This document shows, piece after piece, positions 14,381 to 25,957 of a stretch of DNA of 64,000 bases. A program made the translations under genes and the position numbers. Position 1 is the first letter of the stretch. Each line of letters begins with the position of its first letter. The stretch spans positions 310,001 to 374,000 of the forward strand of contig CAUJLY010000002.1 in assembly GCA_963281155.1 (NCBI GenBank), given 5' to 3'. The notes under the pieces were generated by a model that was given only the letters and a program-made list of their open reading frames with translations, did not search any database and was not told the DNA's origin. Source of the stretch: Rhabditophanes sp. KR3021 (taxonomy: Eukaryota > Nematoda > Chromadorea > Rhabditida > Alloionematidae).

Positions 14381-15572
14381 ATGTTGTTTATTATTGAGTT
14401 TCGTATCATTTCAGAGAACCCCTCCAAACCGTACCATTTTTTTTTCAAATTTATAAACAAAATGCGGCGACAGTTAAGAGATTATTGTTTGCATCAATCA
14501 AATCAAACACATTTAGCTGTTGTTTTAGATACCAATCTACTTCCGGAAACACGTGAAAAAGGTGTGTGAAGACAACTTTTACTTGAGCCAATAAATGAAG
14601 CAAATGTTCCTGTTGTCTTGACCAATTTTATTTGCATACAACATTTGCACAATCAATTGACATTAAGATTAAAGGAATTGTTTGAGATGAACAGGAATTG
14701 GTTATTGATTTGCGGACTTAAAGGCACAGGCAAGACTTACCTTCTTGCACAACTCATCCCTTCAAACATTCCTTTCCTATTGAAGCAAATACACTACATG
14801 ATGTGGGTTAGGGATTTTGGTGACGATTGGAGGTTCAGGTATCTACACCGAACTACTGTTATCACTAACAACAAAACTACCTACTTAAAACCTTATCACA
14901 ACCACCAATACCTGAGGTCTCTCATTCCACAAGAAATAGAATCAAGGCAAGGTACGACATTGTTAATTGTCGATGACGTCATCCTAAGTAAAAACATTCG
15001 TTGGTACTATTCATTACTCACATTAAAAGTATTGAAAATCATAGCAATCACTTCAAATATGGAAATGTTGGAGTGCTTACTAATTCAAAGAATCAATTAC
15101 ATTCCCACTTGACAACAAGTTTCAACCCTAACCAAATTCGTCAAATATTTCCTTTTCTGAGTGACACTGAATGTCAAACCATTTACCACAAAACAGGTGG
15201 CCATCCTTCATTTCCCCACATCCTCAAACAACAACCCAAATGCGATAAAAAAATGTTAAAACAGCTTATCAAAATGTGTAAGGATAATGTTAGATTATCT
15301 TTTTTCCCACTCATACACCCTATTTATTTAAAAAGATGGCTTTGGCACTTGACAAACAAATTAGGGTGCTACATAAAACCTCGAGAACCTTCTTGTACAC
15401 ACTTTGTTTATGTTTGAAAGGGGGCACATTTTATGAGATGTGTTCCATGCACGTGCATCTGATCAATGATAGGGATGTATCAAGCACCCTCCCATCTAAT
15501 ATCCCTTCCAAATATCTCCAAATTATTTGCCAACTCGAAATAGATCGTTACGCCAAATTATACTCTGTGTAG
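14381..15572 (+). pseudogene. AAA+ P-loop ATPase, possibly ORC5-like, with a broken reading frame
   Basis: One protein can be read across three frames. A Walker A motif (CGLKGTGKTYLL) lies near 14711, a Walker B-like LLIVDDV near 14962, a sensor-1-like IIAITSN near 15040, then KTGGHPSF and a C-terminal block IPSKYLQIICQLEIDRY that recalls the end of ORC5 (origin recognition complex, DNA replication). The frame is broken by a TGA at 14567-14569, a shift at about 15105-15118 (near CCC) and another at about 15325-15345 (at AAAAA); both shifts have the sense of one missing base. No GT-AG intron repairs them. Either a decayed gene or assembly errors in a real one. ORC5 identity is a guess; the P-loop ATPase call is firmer. 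Confidence 0.45.
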
Positions 15573-16076
15573 ATAGTTGAAAATAAAGTTATGAGTGATC
15601 CTTTGATTCATAAATATTGTGTCCAAAGAAATACCAACGCAACTCCATTCTTTTGACAGACACATCTTGATCCACAACTTTTTGAATAATTTAACCAACA
15701 AAACTCACTCATTTTAAAATTCACTTTGACAACTTAATAAATAGATTTTAAAATTAACTTTTGTATTAGCTAATATTTGAATATTTATCATAAACATCAC
15801 ACACCACCCACTCTATATTTACATTGAAGGTCGTTTGGTGGATGTGATTATGTAACCACCAGAATCCCTTTTATTTGTGTACGTAATTGTGGTGTACATG
15901 ATTGGGATGATTGAGTCAGTTATGATATACAAGTGATATCTTTGATTCAGCATTTGTTTTGTAAAGAAAGATGTATCTGATTGATAATTAAAGTTTATTT
16001 ATTGATGATGACACAAGTATGGTTTTATAAGACAAATTGTAAAGATAAATAATAATAGGTCATTTGACAAGTATTG
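15573..16076. other. Intergenic, between the ATPase-like frame and UBE3D
   Basis: The two loci converge here. No frame of note; AT-rich 3' flanks with AATAAA-like signals on both strands. Confidence 0.4.
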
Positions 16077-17617
16077 TTATTGTTTCAAGTTATGGAGCTT
16101 AAAGAAGCTGTTACAAAACTGCCCTACGAGTCTGAAAGAAGGAGGGAAGACGTGAGAGTTGAGGAGTAGAGTTTCTATGAAGGTCAGACATGCTTTGATC
16201 GGAATATCAATCATGCAGACGGAAGCGTCTCCGCCATTGGCACGAGGATCATTGAGTGCTGACTCGGAGTCGAATATTTTGTAGAGGACTTTGAGGGCAG
16301 CAAAAGATTTGACATGGGTGGCTTTGTCGTCTTGGTCTGTTTCATTCTTTTGGAGATTGCCAGATGTCATCACTACATAAGGATCCAGTAGCCAAATCAG
16401 CATGTATGGTCGTTTGTCTAAACTTCTGATACACACTTTGAGAGATGATTGTGATTCGCACCTGGACAAAAGTAAATAAGCAAAATATCTCTCAAAGGTT
16501 TCAAATTTAAATTCTAAAAAATTTGTGGGTCTATTTATCTTTTCTTTTGACATTGCCATCATACTTTTGGAAGTTAGTGAAACTGCGCAATGGTAAAACT
16601 TGAAACAATCTTCATACACAGACTCATTTCGACCCAATTGCTCAAGACATGTTGCGCAAACAATTACGTTCTTGTCTGTTTCTGATCTGATGATGTATTT
16701 TGGGCTAATATCCTACAAATAACAAAAAATATTAGTAATAAGTAACTAGGACAAACAAGTGACATTGCATCAAATAACAAGATAAATAACTAATATTATA
16801 AAAAGTCAGATAAAGCACTTCCAACACCCAAATATTTTTAAAAACAAGTGACGTAAATTGTTTGATGATACATATTATGTTTTAAACTTACTTTTTTAGA
16901 AAACAAAGCAAAGCTGCTGGAAAGAACAATCTTGTTTTTAGCTGGAAGAAATTTTTCAATTCTCTCTTCATATTCTTGGTAATGTTGTTGACTTTCGCCA
17001 TGATGTCCACTGCATGAAGTCTTACAGAAAAATTCTAAAGACGAGGCTGCATTTTCGAGATAATTGTCGTCAGGGAGGACGGCAATTTGAGTTTGAGAGT
17101 TGGAGGCGTATATTTGAGTGTCGCAATTATTGCAAAGCATATATTTTTCTTCAGATTTGAAGACATCAACAAACTCGTCAATGTCCACGAAACTTAAGAT
17201 ATCTCGTTCGAGGCGAGCCATCGACTTGGGAGTAAGATACTGGCCGTCTGTGACTGCCTTAATTCGACACATAAATAAGCGGTGTTGGTCAATCCACGTG
17301 AAACAAGACAACGATTTGGGATCTAAGGCAACGTCTTCGATAAAAGCTGAGTATTTGGAGCAAGGTTCGCAACTAGAAACACCGGAGTCTTTGCGGTCAT
17401 TGGTGTCGAGGACCTCTTCCTCTGTCAGCTCCAATAAATGGTCACCCACCCTAACTACTTCCGTTATCTTTTCCAATTGAGTATTGTCTGACTTTTGGCT
17501 GTCAGTATCATTCTTATGGACGATTGGTGGGCAATCTACGTAAAGTGAAGCTAATTCCATCTTGGGTTTCATTTCAAGCATGAAAGATCTCTCGCTCCAT
17601 TCACAAACTGAAGGCAT
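16077..17617 (-). CDS. UBE3D: E3 ubiquitin-protein ligase E3D (UBE2C-binding protein type, HECT-like)
   Basis: Exons 17617-16892 and 16712-16077 join in phase 0 to 453 residues; human UBE3D has 389. Family landmarks appear in order: CNNCDTQI (first Cys pair), VIVCATCLEQLG (second Cys pair, spanning the region after the splice), then RPYMLIWLLDPYVVM, AALKVLYKIF and the C-terminal block with PIKACLTFIETLLL. These align by eye with the whole second half of human UBE3D. UBE3D accepts ubiquitin from the E2 UBE2C through a HECT-like C-terminal region. The N-terminal 150 residues are more acidic and Ser/Asp-rich than expected and may be lineage specific. The two exons are separated by a 179 bp intron. 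It has its own strand among plus-strand neighbours. Confidence 0.88.
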
Positions 17618-20603
17618 AATTGTAGTCTTTTGTAATATTAACCCTATAAATAGCTATCACATTTTAAATAATGGAATAATGAAATAGCAAAGTAAAAGTT
17701 CGGCAAGTCATTGTCACATCACATTATCACACCCCAAAACACTAATCAAGGAACGTCTATCCAAATTCAAGAACTGTTCTTTATAATGGTGTGTGTTTGT
17801 AATAAATACCAGTTGAAAGGCAAAACAAAAATACGTAAATAAATATCCAAATGTTCAAAGTATATATTTTGAAAAGCTCTTACCACCATTTTTCTCATCA
17901 TCATCAAAAAAGAGAAGAAAATAATAGTACATTAAACAGTAAAGGCAACAATAGGCTCACCTGTTTTATCAGCCACATTATGGGTGATAAAGAAATGAGT
18001 GTATTAAAGGAAGGAATGGTAATAATTTACGAAAAAGTTCCTACCACTTTCAACGAATGGAGATAAGTATTGTTAAGAGAAGTGTGTGTGTTGAATAAGT
18101 ATTAGATATAAAAGTTGATGATGTCCAGACTTGATTGTAGCTTAAAAGAGTACAATAAATATATAAAAAATACCTCAAAGTCACAAAGTGATGGGGCTGA
18201 GCCGTCGTGTACACTAAAGTCAACGACACCGTCGTAATAATATTTTTTGGTACTGATCATCATCACCATGTGTACCAACATTAATTTGTAAAACAAAAAA
18301 GTTATCACAAAAAGTGTTGAATTGCATCTACTTTTGACCAGAATGTCATAACATTAGATTATGAACCAATATAATGAACACATTTTAATATGTTATTTAA
18401 TAATATTATAGATCAGAATATGTTATGTTTATACTTTGGGCTCATACAAATTTATGTTAATAGACTTGGATAATGTGTGTGTATTTTGCCCTGATTCAAC
18501 AATATAAAATGTACACTTTTAGTGCAAGATATAAAAAAGTTGAATAAATGTTAAAAATAGAGATAAGGTTTCAATTATTAGGAGGATTGAAAGTGTTAAT
18601 TTGATGCTTTATCACACCACCCTACTAAAGTGGTGTCTCCTTAAATGTTGGGTCTTGTTTGAATGGGGCCGAAAAAATGAAAAATCCACTTTAAAGGATA
18701 CATTTATTTGGTGGTACAAGGATAAAAAATATAAATTCACCCAAAAATCATAATGCTGACCGTATGCGGAACATAAATGAAATAAACGACAGGACGCTTA
18801 ACATTTATACACATACTTATCAGCAGTCAAAAATGGAATACACTAAAAAACAGTGCTATCCCCAAAAGCCACCCCACCCTACAAAATATACATCAAAATC
18901 TAATATTCTATAGTCTTGATTTTATTTTTTGCAAAACCTACGTACCATCATTTAGTAGGGTAAAAAATGTTATCATAATTTAATAGTATATATATACTTT
19001 TAATTTAGAAAATGTCATCAAATTCGGGGAAAGACTACGAGTGATGGAAAGAATGTTTGCTAAATAAAGACTATATACATACACACGTTACAGATAAAGG
19101 GAAGTCAAGATTTTTTGTGTGAGTAGTACGTTGAAATGGTAATAATGTTATCTTCTTAAATAACAAAATACATAAAACAAAATAGCATAACAAAAATTAT
19201 TTTTTGGACTCATTCTGTATTTTGGTTGTTTGATTTTGTTAGGAAATAGGTGATTAGGAGTAAATAAATAGGTAGATCCTACCCTACTTCTTCTTATTGC
19301 TCATTTATAATTTAATTGATAGATCCTTCATTTTGAGACACAAAAGTCAGGTCGAAAGTGCACAGACACCCTCAAAGAAGGTTCTGGCAGCATCTAGATG
19401 TAAATATCTGCAAACCTAGATTAAAACACCAGTTAGTACTCATAATGCCCTATTGAATCATATATAAATTCACATCATTTCCAAACAACCACACACTCAA
19501 CCTAAAAATAACTGGCCCAACCTGATTGTGGCAAATATTATTTTTGGGAATGGCACACAATATTTACCTCAACAATCTCATGCCAGTCCCATATTTACAC
19601 ATTGTCTAGATGATAGAGGGCAGTTTAATTGGTGAAAATTGCCTTAAATATTTGAAATAAGGTAGGGGTGAAGGATGGAGGCAAGGTTTGGAGACAGCTG
19701 TTGCGAGGATATCCCACTTTTATTTTTACACACCATTTAAATGAGAAAAAAGATAAAATATGAGACAAAGGGTGTTCTATATAAAAAAGTGCATTTTAGG
19801 AAAGTACCACACGAATCTAAGGGCAACTTCAATATAGAATGAGTAATGATGTAATGTTAATGACACCTTCCAAAAATACATCCTAAAATGAAAGGAAAAT
19901 GCCTGGCTTTGAGATGATGTTACAAATATGAGCAAAAAATAAATGACACCAAATTACTTAACTATACTCGCTCTCTTGTTCAAGGACAATCGATTTTTGG
20001 AATCTTGTACTAAATTCATCTTCATTTTCGCTAGGATGGTGACTTGCTTTTAATGAAAGTGACCTTTTGATTTAGTGGCATCGGCGAATAAATTAAGTTG
20101 CTAATTAATAGGTTAATATTTTACTAATACTTTGTCATTATTTGCAATAATATTGTTATTCTTTTTATTGTGAACAAACAAAAAAGCATCCACACATTTA
20201 TTGATAAAAGAAGCTTAATTATAAGTTTTTTATCCTAAAAAATAAGACACTAAACGGCGCCTTCACTTAAATACTTTCAGTCAATACAAATCACACATAT
20301 TGACGCATCTAGTCACATGAATGATTAGAATACCATTATTTATTCGATCTAATAAACCTACTTTATTCATACCAATTCCCATGAACAAAGACCACTCTAA
20401 TTTCATTGTTTACTCTTTGTGCATACCCAAATTAGCATAAACAATAATTATCAATAATTATGAATACTTTACAAATAGTATCAATACAACAATCCAACTC
20501 ATACATAACTCAGGCCTTTTTTGTTTTGCTGTTTAGTGTTTTTGTAAATCTTTTTTTGCATATTAGGTAAATTAAATGGTGTATTAATAAATAAATGATG
20601 TGA
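17618..20603. other. Intergenic region upstream of UBE3D and SNX14
   Basis: Almost 3 kb between divergent genes. Only short frames (63-71 codons) of low-complexity text occur. It must hold the promoters of both genes. No RNA gene or long repeat recognised. Confidence 0.4.
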
Positions 20604-23600
20604 ATGTTTTTTAGCGTGTATTATTTGATATTTGGATGGATCAGTTTTTTGGTTGGATGTTTGGTAGCATCAACATTCATAGCAAATATAAAAGAAATGC
20701 AGACATTCGTAGAAAGATATTGCCACACAAAAGCAAAAGACATCCCCCAAACAGAACCAATCCACGACAAAAGCTACGTGGACGAAGATTTAAATGACAA
20801 AGTAGAGTTGTTTCTGGAACGAGTCATCGAAATATACATTAATTCCTGGTACGCCACCCAATTCGACAATGACACGGCATTTCTTGCAGAAATTAAACAT
20901 CATTTGTGTTATGGGGGAAGGCAACTTTTACACAGAATCAGGGCAACTGATGTGCAAAAGATGATTTTGGAACAATTACTGCCATTAATACTCTTACACC
21001 TAGACCGGGTCTCTAATTGTGAGTTAAAAAAAGAAGAAGAAATCTTAAGAAGGACTTTTCCAAATGATTTACATTATTCGGTGACAAGTGATGAAAACAT
21101 GCAAAAGTATATGAATACATTAGCGGAAAAAGTACTCAAGAAGGTGGTTGACATGGGGAGAGTTTCGGGTAGGATCGGAGACGACACCACCAACGTATGG
21201 CCCAGCAAGAGTGGGTTGCATTTGTTGGAGGATTTGGTAGTAAATTTCCTCTTCCATCCTTTATTTGACTTCGCCAGTGATCCAGACAACTTAAATAGAC
21301 TCTTTTTACAATTAGTTGATGGAGGGGTGGTGGCGTCACCTGACTACTCTCACCGCCAACCACTCCAAATCCGAGACAAACAGGTGACTTTCTTGAATGG
21401 TCTGGAACAACAAATCTTACTGTCATTACAAGATTCTTTGATACAAGTGAAGTTAGGTGACATCATCAAGGATGGACGGCTTCTCCAAACATTTGAACTA
21501 TTTTTGGAAGATTTCAATGGGCCGGCTGGTTTGTTGCAAATTTTAAAAAATCTGGGCATGCTTCATAAGACGTTGCAGAAAATTGAAAGGGCAGATGATT
21601 ACGAGATGGTGTTGCGGGAGGTTGAATTTGACTGTCATCAACTGTATGCGACTTGGAAGAATTACAAAGCGGTAGCTGACAACCATGTCATGCCACTCAA
21701 AACAAATTTCCTCAACGAAGCCATGTTTAAAAGCCTAAAGCACGACCTTGACGACAGGAATGTCATAGCTGTAGACAAGATGATAGAAGATGTTTATAGA
21801 AATGTGTATGAAACTTTGTCAAAAAGCTACTTGACTACATTTTGTCAAAGTGAATATTATTTTGGATATTTATCAGGAAGTCCTCCCCAAGACATAGCAC
21901 CCTTTATTGAAAAGGAAGAATTGAAAGTTGGACCGAGTGGGAAGATCCTCGAAAATTCGTTTTCTTTTTCTAGCTTTAGGAACAGAGTTTGGTCGGTGAT
22001 GATTCCTTCGGGTGGTGATGAGTTGGAGGGCGGCATTGATGTGTTTGATAATTTGGAAATGAATCCAACCATTGAGATTCCAATTGATGAGGCTGAATAC
22101 AAAAACATGGGCACAATTCCACTTAAAAATAATGGAACTAAATTAAGTATTAGGATTGAGGATATCGAAACAAGAAAAGACTTAATCACAACAAGGCCTT
22201 ATTATTTATACGCTATAGCTATCATATCAACAGACATCTCAGCTCTTGAACCTGTCTCTACGGAGTGGGTCGTCTTAAGAAAACCAGAAGAATTCTACAC
22301 TTTAGAGGTATTTTAAAAAGATTCCCATCAACACATTACCAAATCCGAATTAAATTTAAAAAAATCAAAATTGAGAAATATCAATTAATTAACAAACTTA
22401 AAATCTTTCTTAATAATTAAATCACCATCATTTAGTTGTGGATACATTAATTGAGCCATTTAAAGGCTACCTTTGCCACAGTCAATGTTAGTGAGTTGAG
22501 GTCTTAGATGGCTGATAAGAATGCATCCAACATTCTCAGCTATCTTGTTAGAAGGATACTCCTTTTGTAAGTACATTACTTTTCCCGTTTATCAAAAAGC
22601 AAATCGCTCCCAACACCCACTTTATGATCAGATTTGTGGAGTGTGGTGCGTTTCTTAAATGTCCACTTTCACTACCATAGAAGATACGAAAGAAAGGTTT
22701 GGGGGAGTAAGATGTTTGGAGGGATGCGTTGTTGGGGTTAATGAGTAAATGTAGACTAGGATGTCTTATAAAGTGGGGAAGTGGTCATTTAAGTTGCAGG
22801 GAATTTGTAATCTCGAAGAGTCTTTACCTTTGGATGAGTTAGCTCAAGACAATGTCTCCTTGCCAAAGGATTCCATAAAGTTGGTTGGAAAGTTGGGTAT
22901 ATATTAAAATTTTAAACTAACAAAGTCTTAAGTACAATTAGAATATTGTGACTTCAACAAATTTAAATAGATCCAACAAACTATTTAGGTAATTAATAAT
23001 TGTTTAAGGCTAAACTAGTAGAATTTCACGGAAGTGTGGGTCGTTCTTTTGAACAATTACCCCCTAAGAAGTCATTTACTTGCCGAGACAGGAGGATGTT
23101 TTTAGATAATTTGCCTAAATTTGAGGCTTTCCTCAATCATATCAATCAACATATTCTTTTGAAGAATTCGGAACTATTTTATTCGTTTTTGTCATCTCCG
23201 GATGAGTTTAAGGACACAATAACATTGGGTGAGTTAAATCCTTGGAGAGCCGTCAAGAAAGTGCCCCAGAAACTAAGTCGCGAACGTGGCCAAAACCTCA
23301 AGTCGTTTATTCTTAATTCACTGAGCAATATTATGTCTACTCCTTCGACTGGCAATTTTTCCTGTTACCACCGAAGCAGTTCCAATTTCGATTGTTATTC
23401 AGTTAATGATAATTTATCCGTCTCTTCAAATATCGAGTCTGAGGGGGTACCTCGTCCAGGACAAAACAAACAACAAAAAGGGCATCCCAATTTGTCTCTA
23501 AAAGATACACAAGAATTAGAAAGATGTCTGAAATGCTTTAAAGCCCCAGTCAACAACCTCAAACTATTTGATTTAATCTTATTGTTGACAACTAAAAGCA

Positions 23601-24007
23601 TTCACTTCCCAAAGTGGCTTTATCGAATCATCCTGCTCATTGAAAGCATTGGAAACAAATATTTTTCAGAAACCATCAACGCATACCTTACTACCCGAAT
23701 CAAGGCTGCTCTTTCATCCTCCGCCATCTCTTCCCTAATCTCATCTCTTCACACCAGTCTATTCGATTCCACCTACACAATCTCAACGCCTCAGGAAAAA
23801 GATTTAAGGAAGGAGTTAAGTAAAAGGAAATTTATGGATTTGTGTTCAACTTCAATTCCAGGATATAATGCTTTAAGTTATTGCTTTGAAGACTTGCCAA
23901 CTTCCTTGGATAATATATTTGATGCCTTTCAACATCCCAAATTAAATAGACACCTGGTTGTTATTGTGATGGATCGTATTATTGAGGTGTTGTTTAAAGA
24001 AAATTAA
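20604..24007 (+). CDS. SNX14: Sorting nexin 14 (PXA-RGS-PX-Nexin_C, ER membrane anchored)
   Basis: Exons 20604-22307 and 23009-24007 join in phase 0 (TTA GAG | GCT AAA) to 900 residues; human SNX14 has 946. An N-terminal hydrophobic segment (about 2-28) anchors it in the ER membrane. The PXA domain spans about 50-245 (VELFLERVIEIYINSWY; GGRQLLHRIRATDVQKMILE). An RGS-like domain follows at about 285-425. The PX domain runs from about 495 across the splice to about 640 (FYTLE|AKLVEFHG). A Ser-rich linker leads to Nexin_C (about 720-900, ending FQHPKLNRHLVVIVMDRII). The text after the splice matches human SNX14 closely. SNX14/Snazarus proteins work at ER-lipid droplet and ER-endolysosome contacts in lipid handling. 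The 701 bp intron is large for this locus. Confidence 0.9.
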
Positions 24008-24455
24008 TTAATTGTAAATAAATAAATAATTAATCATTGATGCAATAAAATCATTTTTTAACGTCTGTTCCCATACAACAAAACTTTACATTATTAGATT
24101 AAATCTTTGTTGGGAAGAAAATGGAAGTAGATAAATTTAGTCATACAAAACCTTGGTACTTGTTCCATTTCTAGTGCAATCTAGTAAGAGTTCCACATTT
24201 TCCAAATGTTAGAGATCCAAAAAGCAGTCCATCTATGATAGGTTCAAGTGCCCTCAATATCGTGGCTGCAATCATCAAAAACCACTAGATGCTGTCTACG
24301 ATTCAAGGCCAAGGATTAAGTCAAAAAGAATTAAGACGCAACTCGTCAATACACCTCGGATTGGAACGGTGCTCAGGTCTGCTACTGCCCTGAAGTCGAA
24401 AATCTCTCTCAAGACAATTTGGCCTTCTAGCTCGTTGCCCAGTATTACATATTAA
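24008..24455 (+). CDS. Short coding-like 3' exon of unknown gene
   Basis: From a TTAG acceptor-like site at 24212 a frame of 80 codons runs to TAA at 24453-24455. It is basic, with FKCPQYRGCNHQKPLD (C-x5-C-x-H) and RIKTQLVNTPRIGTVLRS. A short upstream frame from ATG 24121 ends at a possible acceptor and does not connect obviously. I do not know the family. It begins just downstream of SNX14. Confidence 0.3.
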
Positions 24456-24752
24456 GTGTATCATTATATCAAAATATGTATTGTATGTAATTTACTGATT
24501 TAAGGAATAAAATAAACAAATATAAAACCTAGAACATTATTCTGGAGTAGTTGAAATTGCATTTATATTCATCATTTATATTTGATCCCAGGCAAACACT
24601 ATTTAAATTTTTTAATTGGAAAATATATGTTATTCGAATTGGTCAACCGTTTTCAAGCATACATTATGGTCATCCAATTATTTTGAGTCGTTCTTTTTTG
24701 ATCGCAATAACTGGCGTTTATGTTATACTCATCACCTATTTTTAGAGTCACC

Positions 24753-25540
24753 ATGAAGGATAAAATGAGAACGGTGTTAAGACTTCCCTATTTATTCGAG
24801 GCTTACCTTACCAATGTCCATACAATGCTGGCGCTCCAGTTGGCATGTCGTAGTATGTCCAGAGTTGTGGACAATCCGACTTTTAAAACAGAGCTAAAAC
24901 ATTAAAAGCACGCCATTCATTTGTGGGTGTGCCTTCCAAAACAATTACAAAATAGAGTGTGTTTTCCTTGACGATGTTACATTTAGTGAAAGCATTGAAA
25001 AGGAAATTGATGGATTGACTCTTCCAAATATCTTAGATGCCGGATTGCTTGAAGATTAAGTTGCAATTTGGGACACTATTTGATGGAAGTTTGCAAAGGA
25101 AAGTGGATTGATGGCCAAAAAATGGTTGGATCATTTGGGCAGTTTAGAAGTTTTGGGTTGAAGTTGGTGGGGGTTAGGTGTGTGGTTATAGATACAAGAT
25201 TTATCAAGGAAAAATTGATCCAGCATGTTTGACAGTTTAAAGAATCCCAAAACAATACAGATACAATTTGGCGGTGGAGTTGAAATATTGAAAGAACATG
25301 GGGTTCTTTTAAAATCATTACCTTTACAAGTGGGTGGAGAAATTGAGTTGAGTTGGGAAACACCATACCATTTGACACTTTCCTCAACATCTTCCGTCAG
25401 GCTTTTGGCTCGATAAATTATTTGAACAACATCAAAGCAACACATACAAAAGCCTTCAAAGAAATGTACCATCCAACTTGTATCTCCTCAATCCTCGCTT
25501 CAAACATTTGATGGAACGGATCCAACAAAAATGTATCGTT
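24753..25540 (+). pseudogene. F-box protein-like gene, apparently decayed
   Basis: ATG 24753 follows a CTATTTTTAG acceptor, as for a trans-spliced start. The first 50 codons read like an F-box: LRLPYLFEAYLTNVHTMLAL then CRSMSRVVDNPTF. A stop comes at 24903-24905. Further coding-like pieces in other frames follow (FLDDVTFSESIEKEIDGLTL near 24965-25055; ETPYHLTLSSTSSVRLLAR near 25355-25410; LLNPRFKHLMERIQQKCIVW near 25480-25545), as if the F-box-associated part had suffered several shifts. F-box proteins recruit substrates to SCF ubiquitin ligases, and nematodes carry many decaying copies. Confidence 0.35.
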
Positions 25541-25612
25541 TGGATAAAGTAGGTACTGATAGAAAATGTCCTCCACCATTTGCTGGCGTTGTTTATTGTG
25601 TTAATATGTATC

Positions 25613-25957
25613 CTAATTAGAATTATTTATTGTACTGTTCATTTTGCATGGTTTTCCAACCAATTTGTTATCCTTGTCAAATATATTTCTTTCAGCTTTT
25701 ATTTTAAAATTAGCCAATAACTCAGAGTTGTTTGGTAAATTTGAAATGTCACATTTGAATTCAATTTTTGTTTTATCAATAGATGCAAAATAATCAGCAT
25801 TTATTGATGGAAGTTCAGATTCATTAAGAGCAAGATTAATTTTAAATCTAACATCTTTCATTAAATCAATTATGCCAGTCTTGTTAGAATAAAACAATGG
25901 ATTATTATTTGAAAAGCATTCAATGGAAACAGAAATCTATCAAAAAGTGCTTGTTCT
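25613..25957 (-). CDS. Hypothetical protein fragment
   Basis: Minus-strand frame of about 105 codons, open from a TAG at about 25940 to a TAA at 25613, with good protein composition (KTKIEFKCDISNLPNNSELL; ERNIFDKDNKLVG) but no ATG near its beginning and no hydrophobic segment. It could be the last exon of an unmodelled gene or a remnant of a mobile element. No family recognised. Confidence 0.3.
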
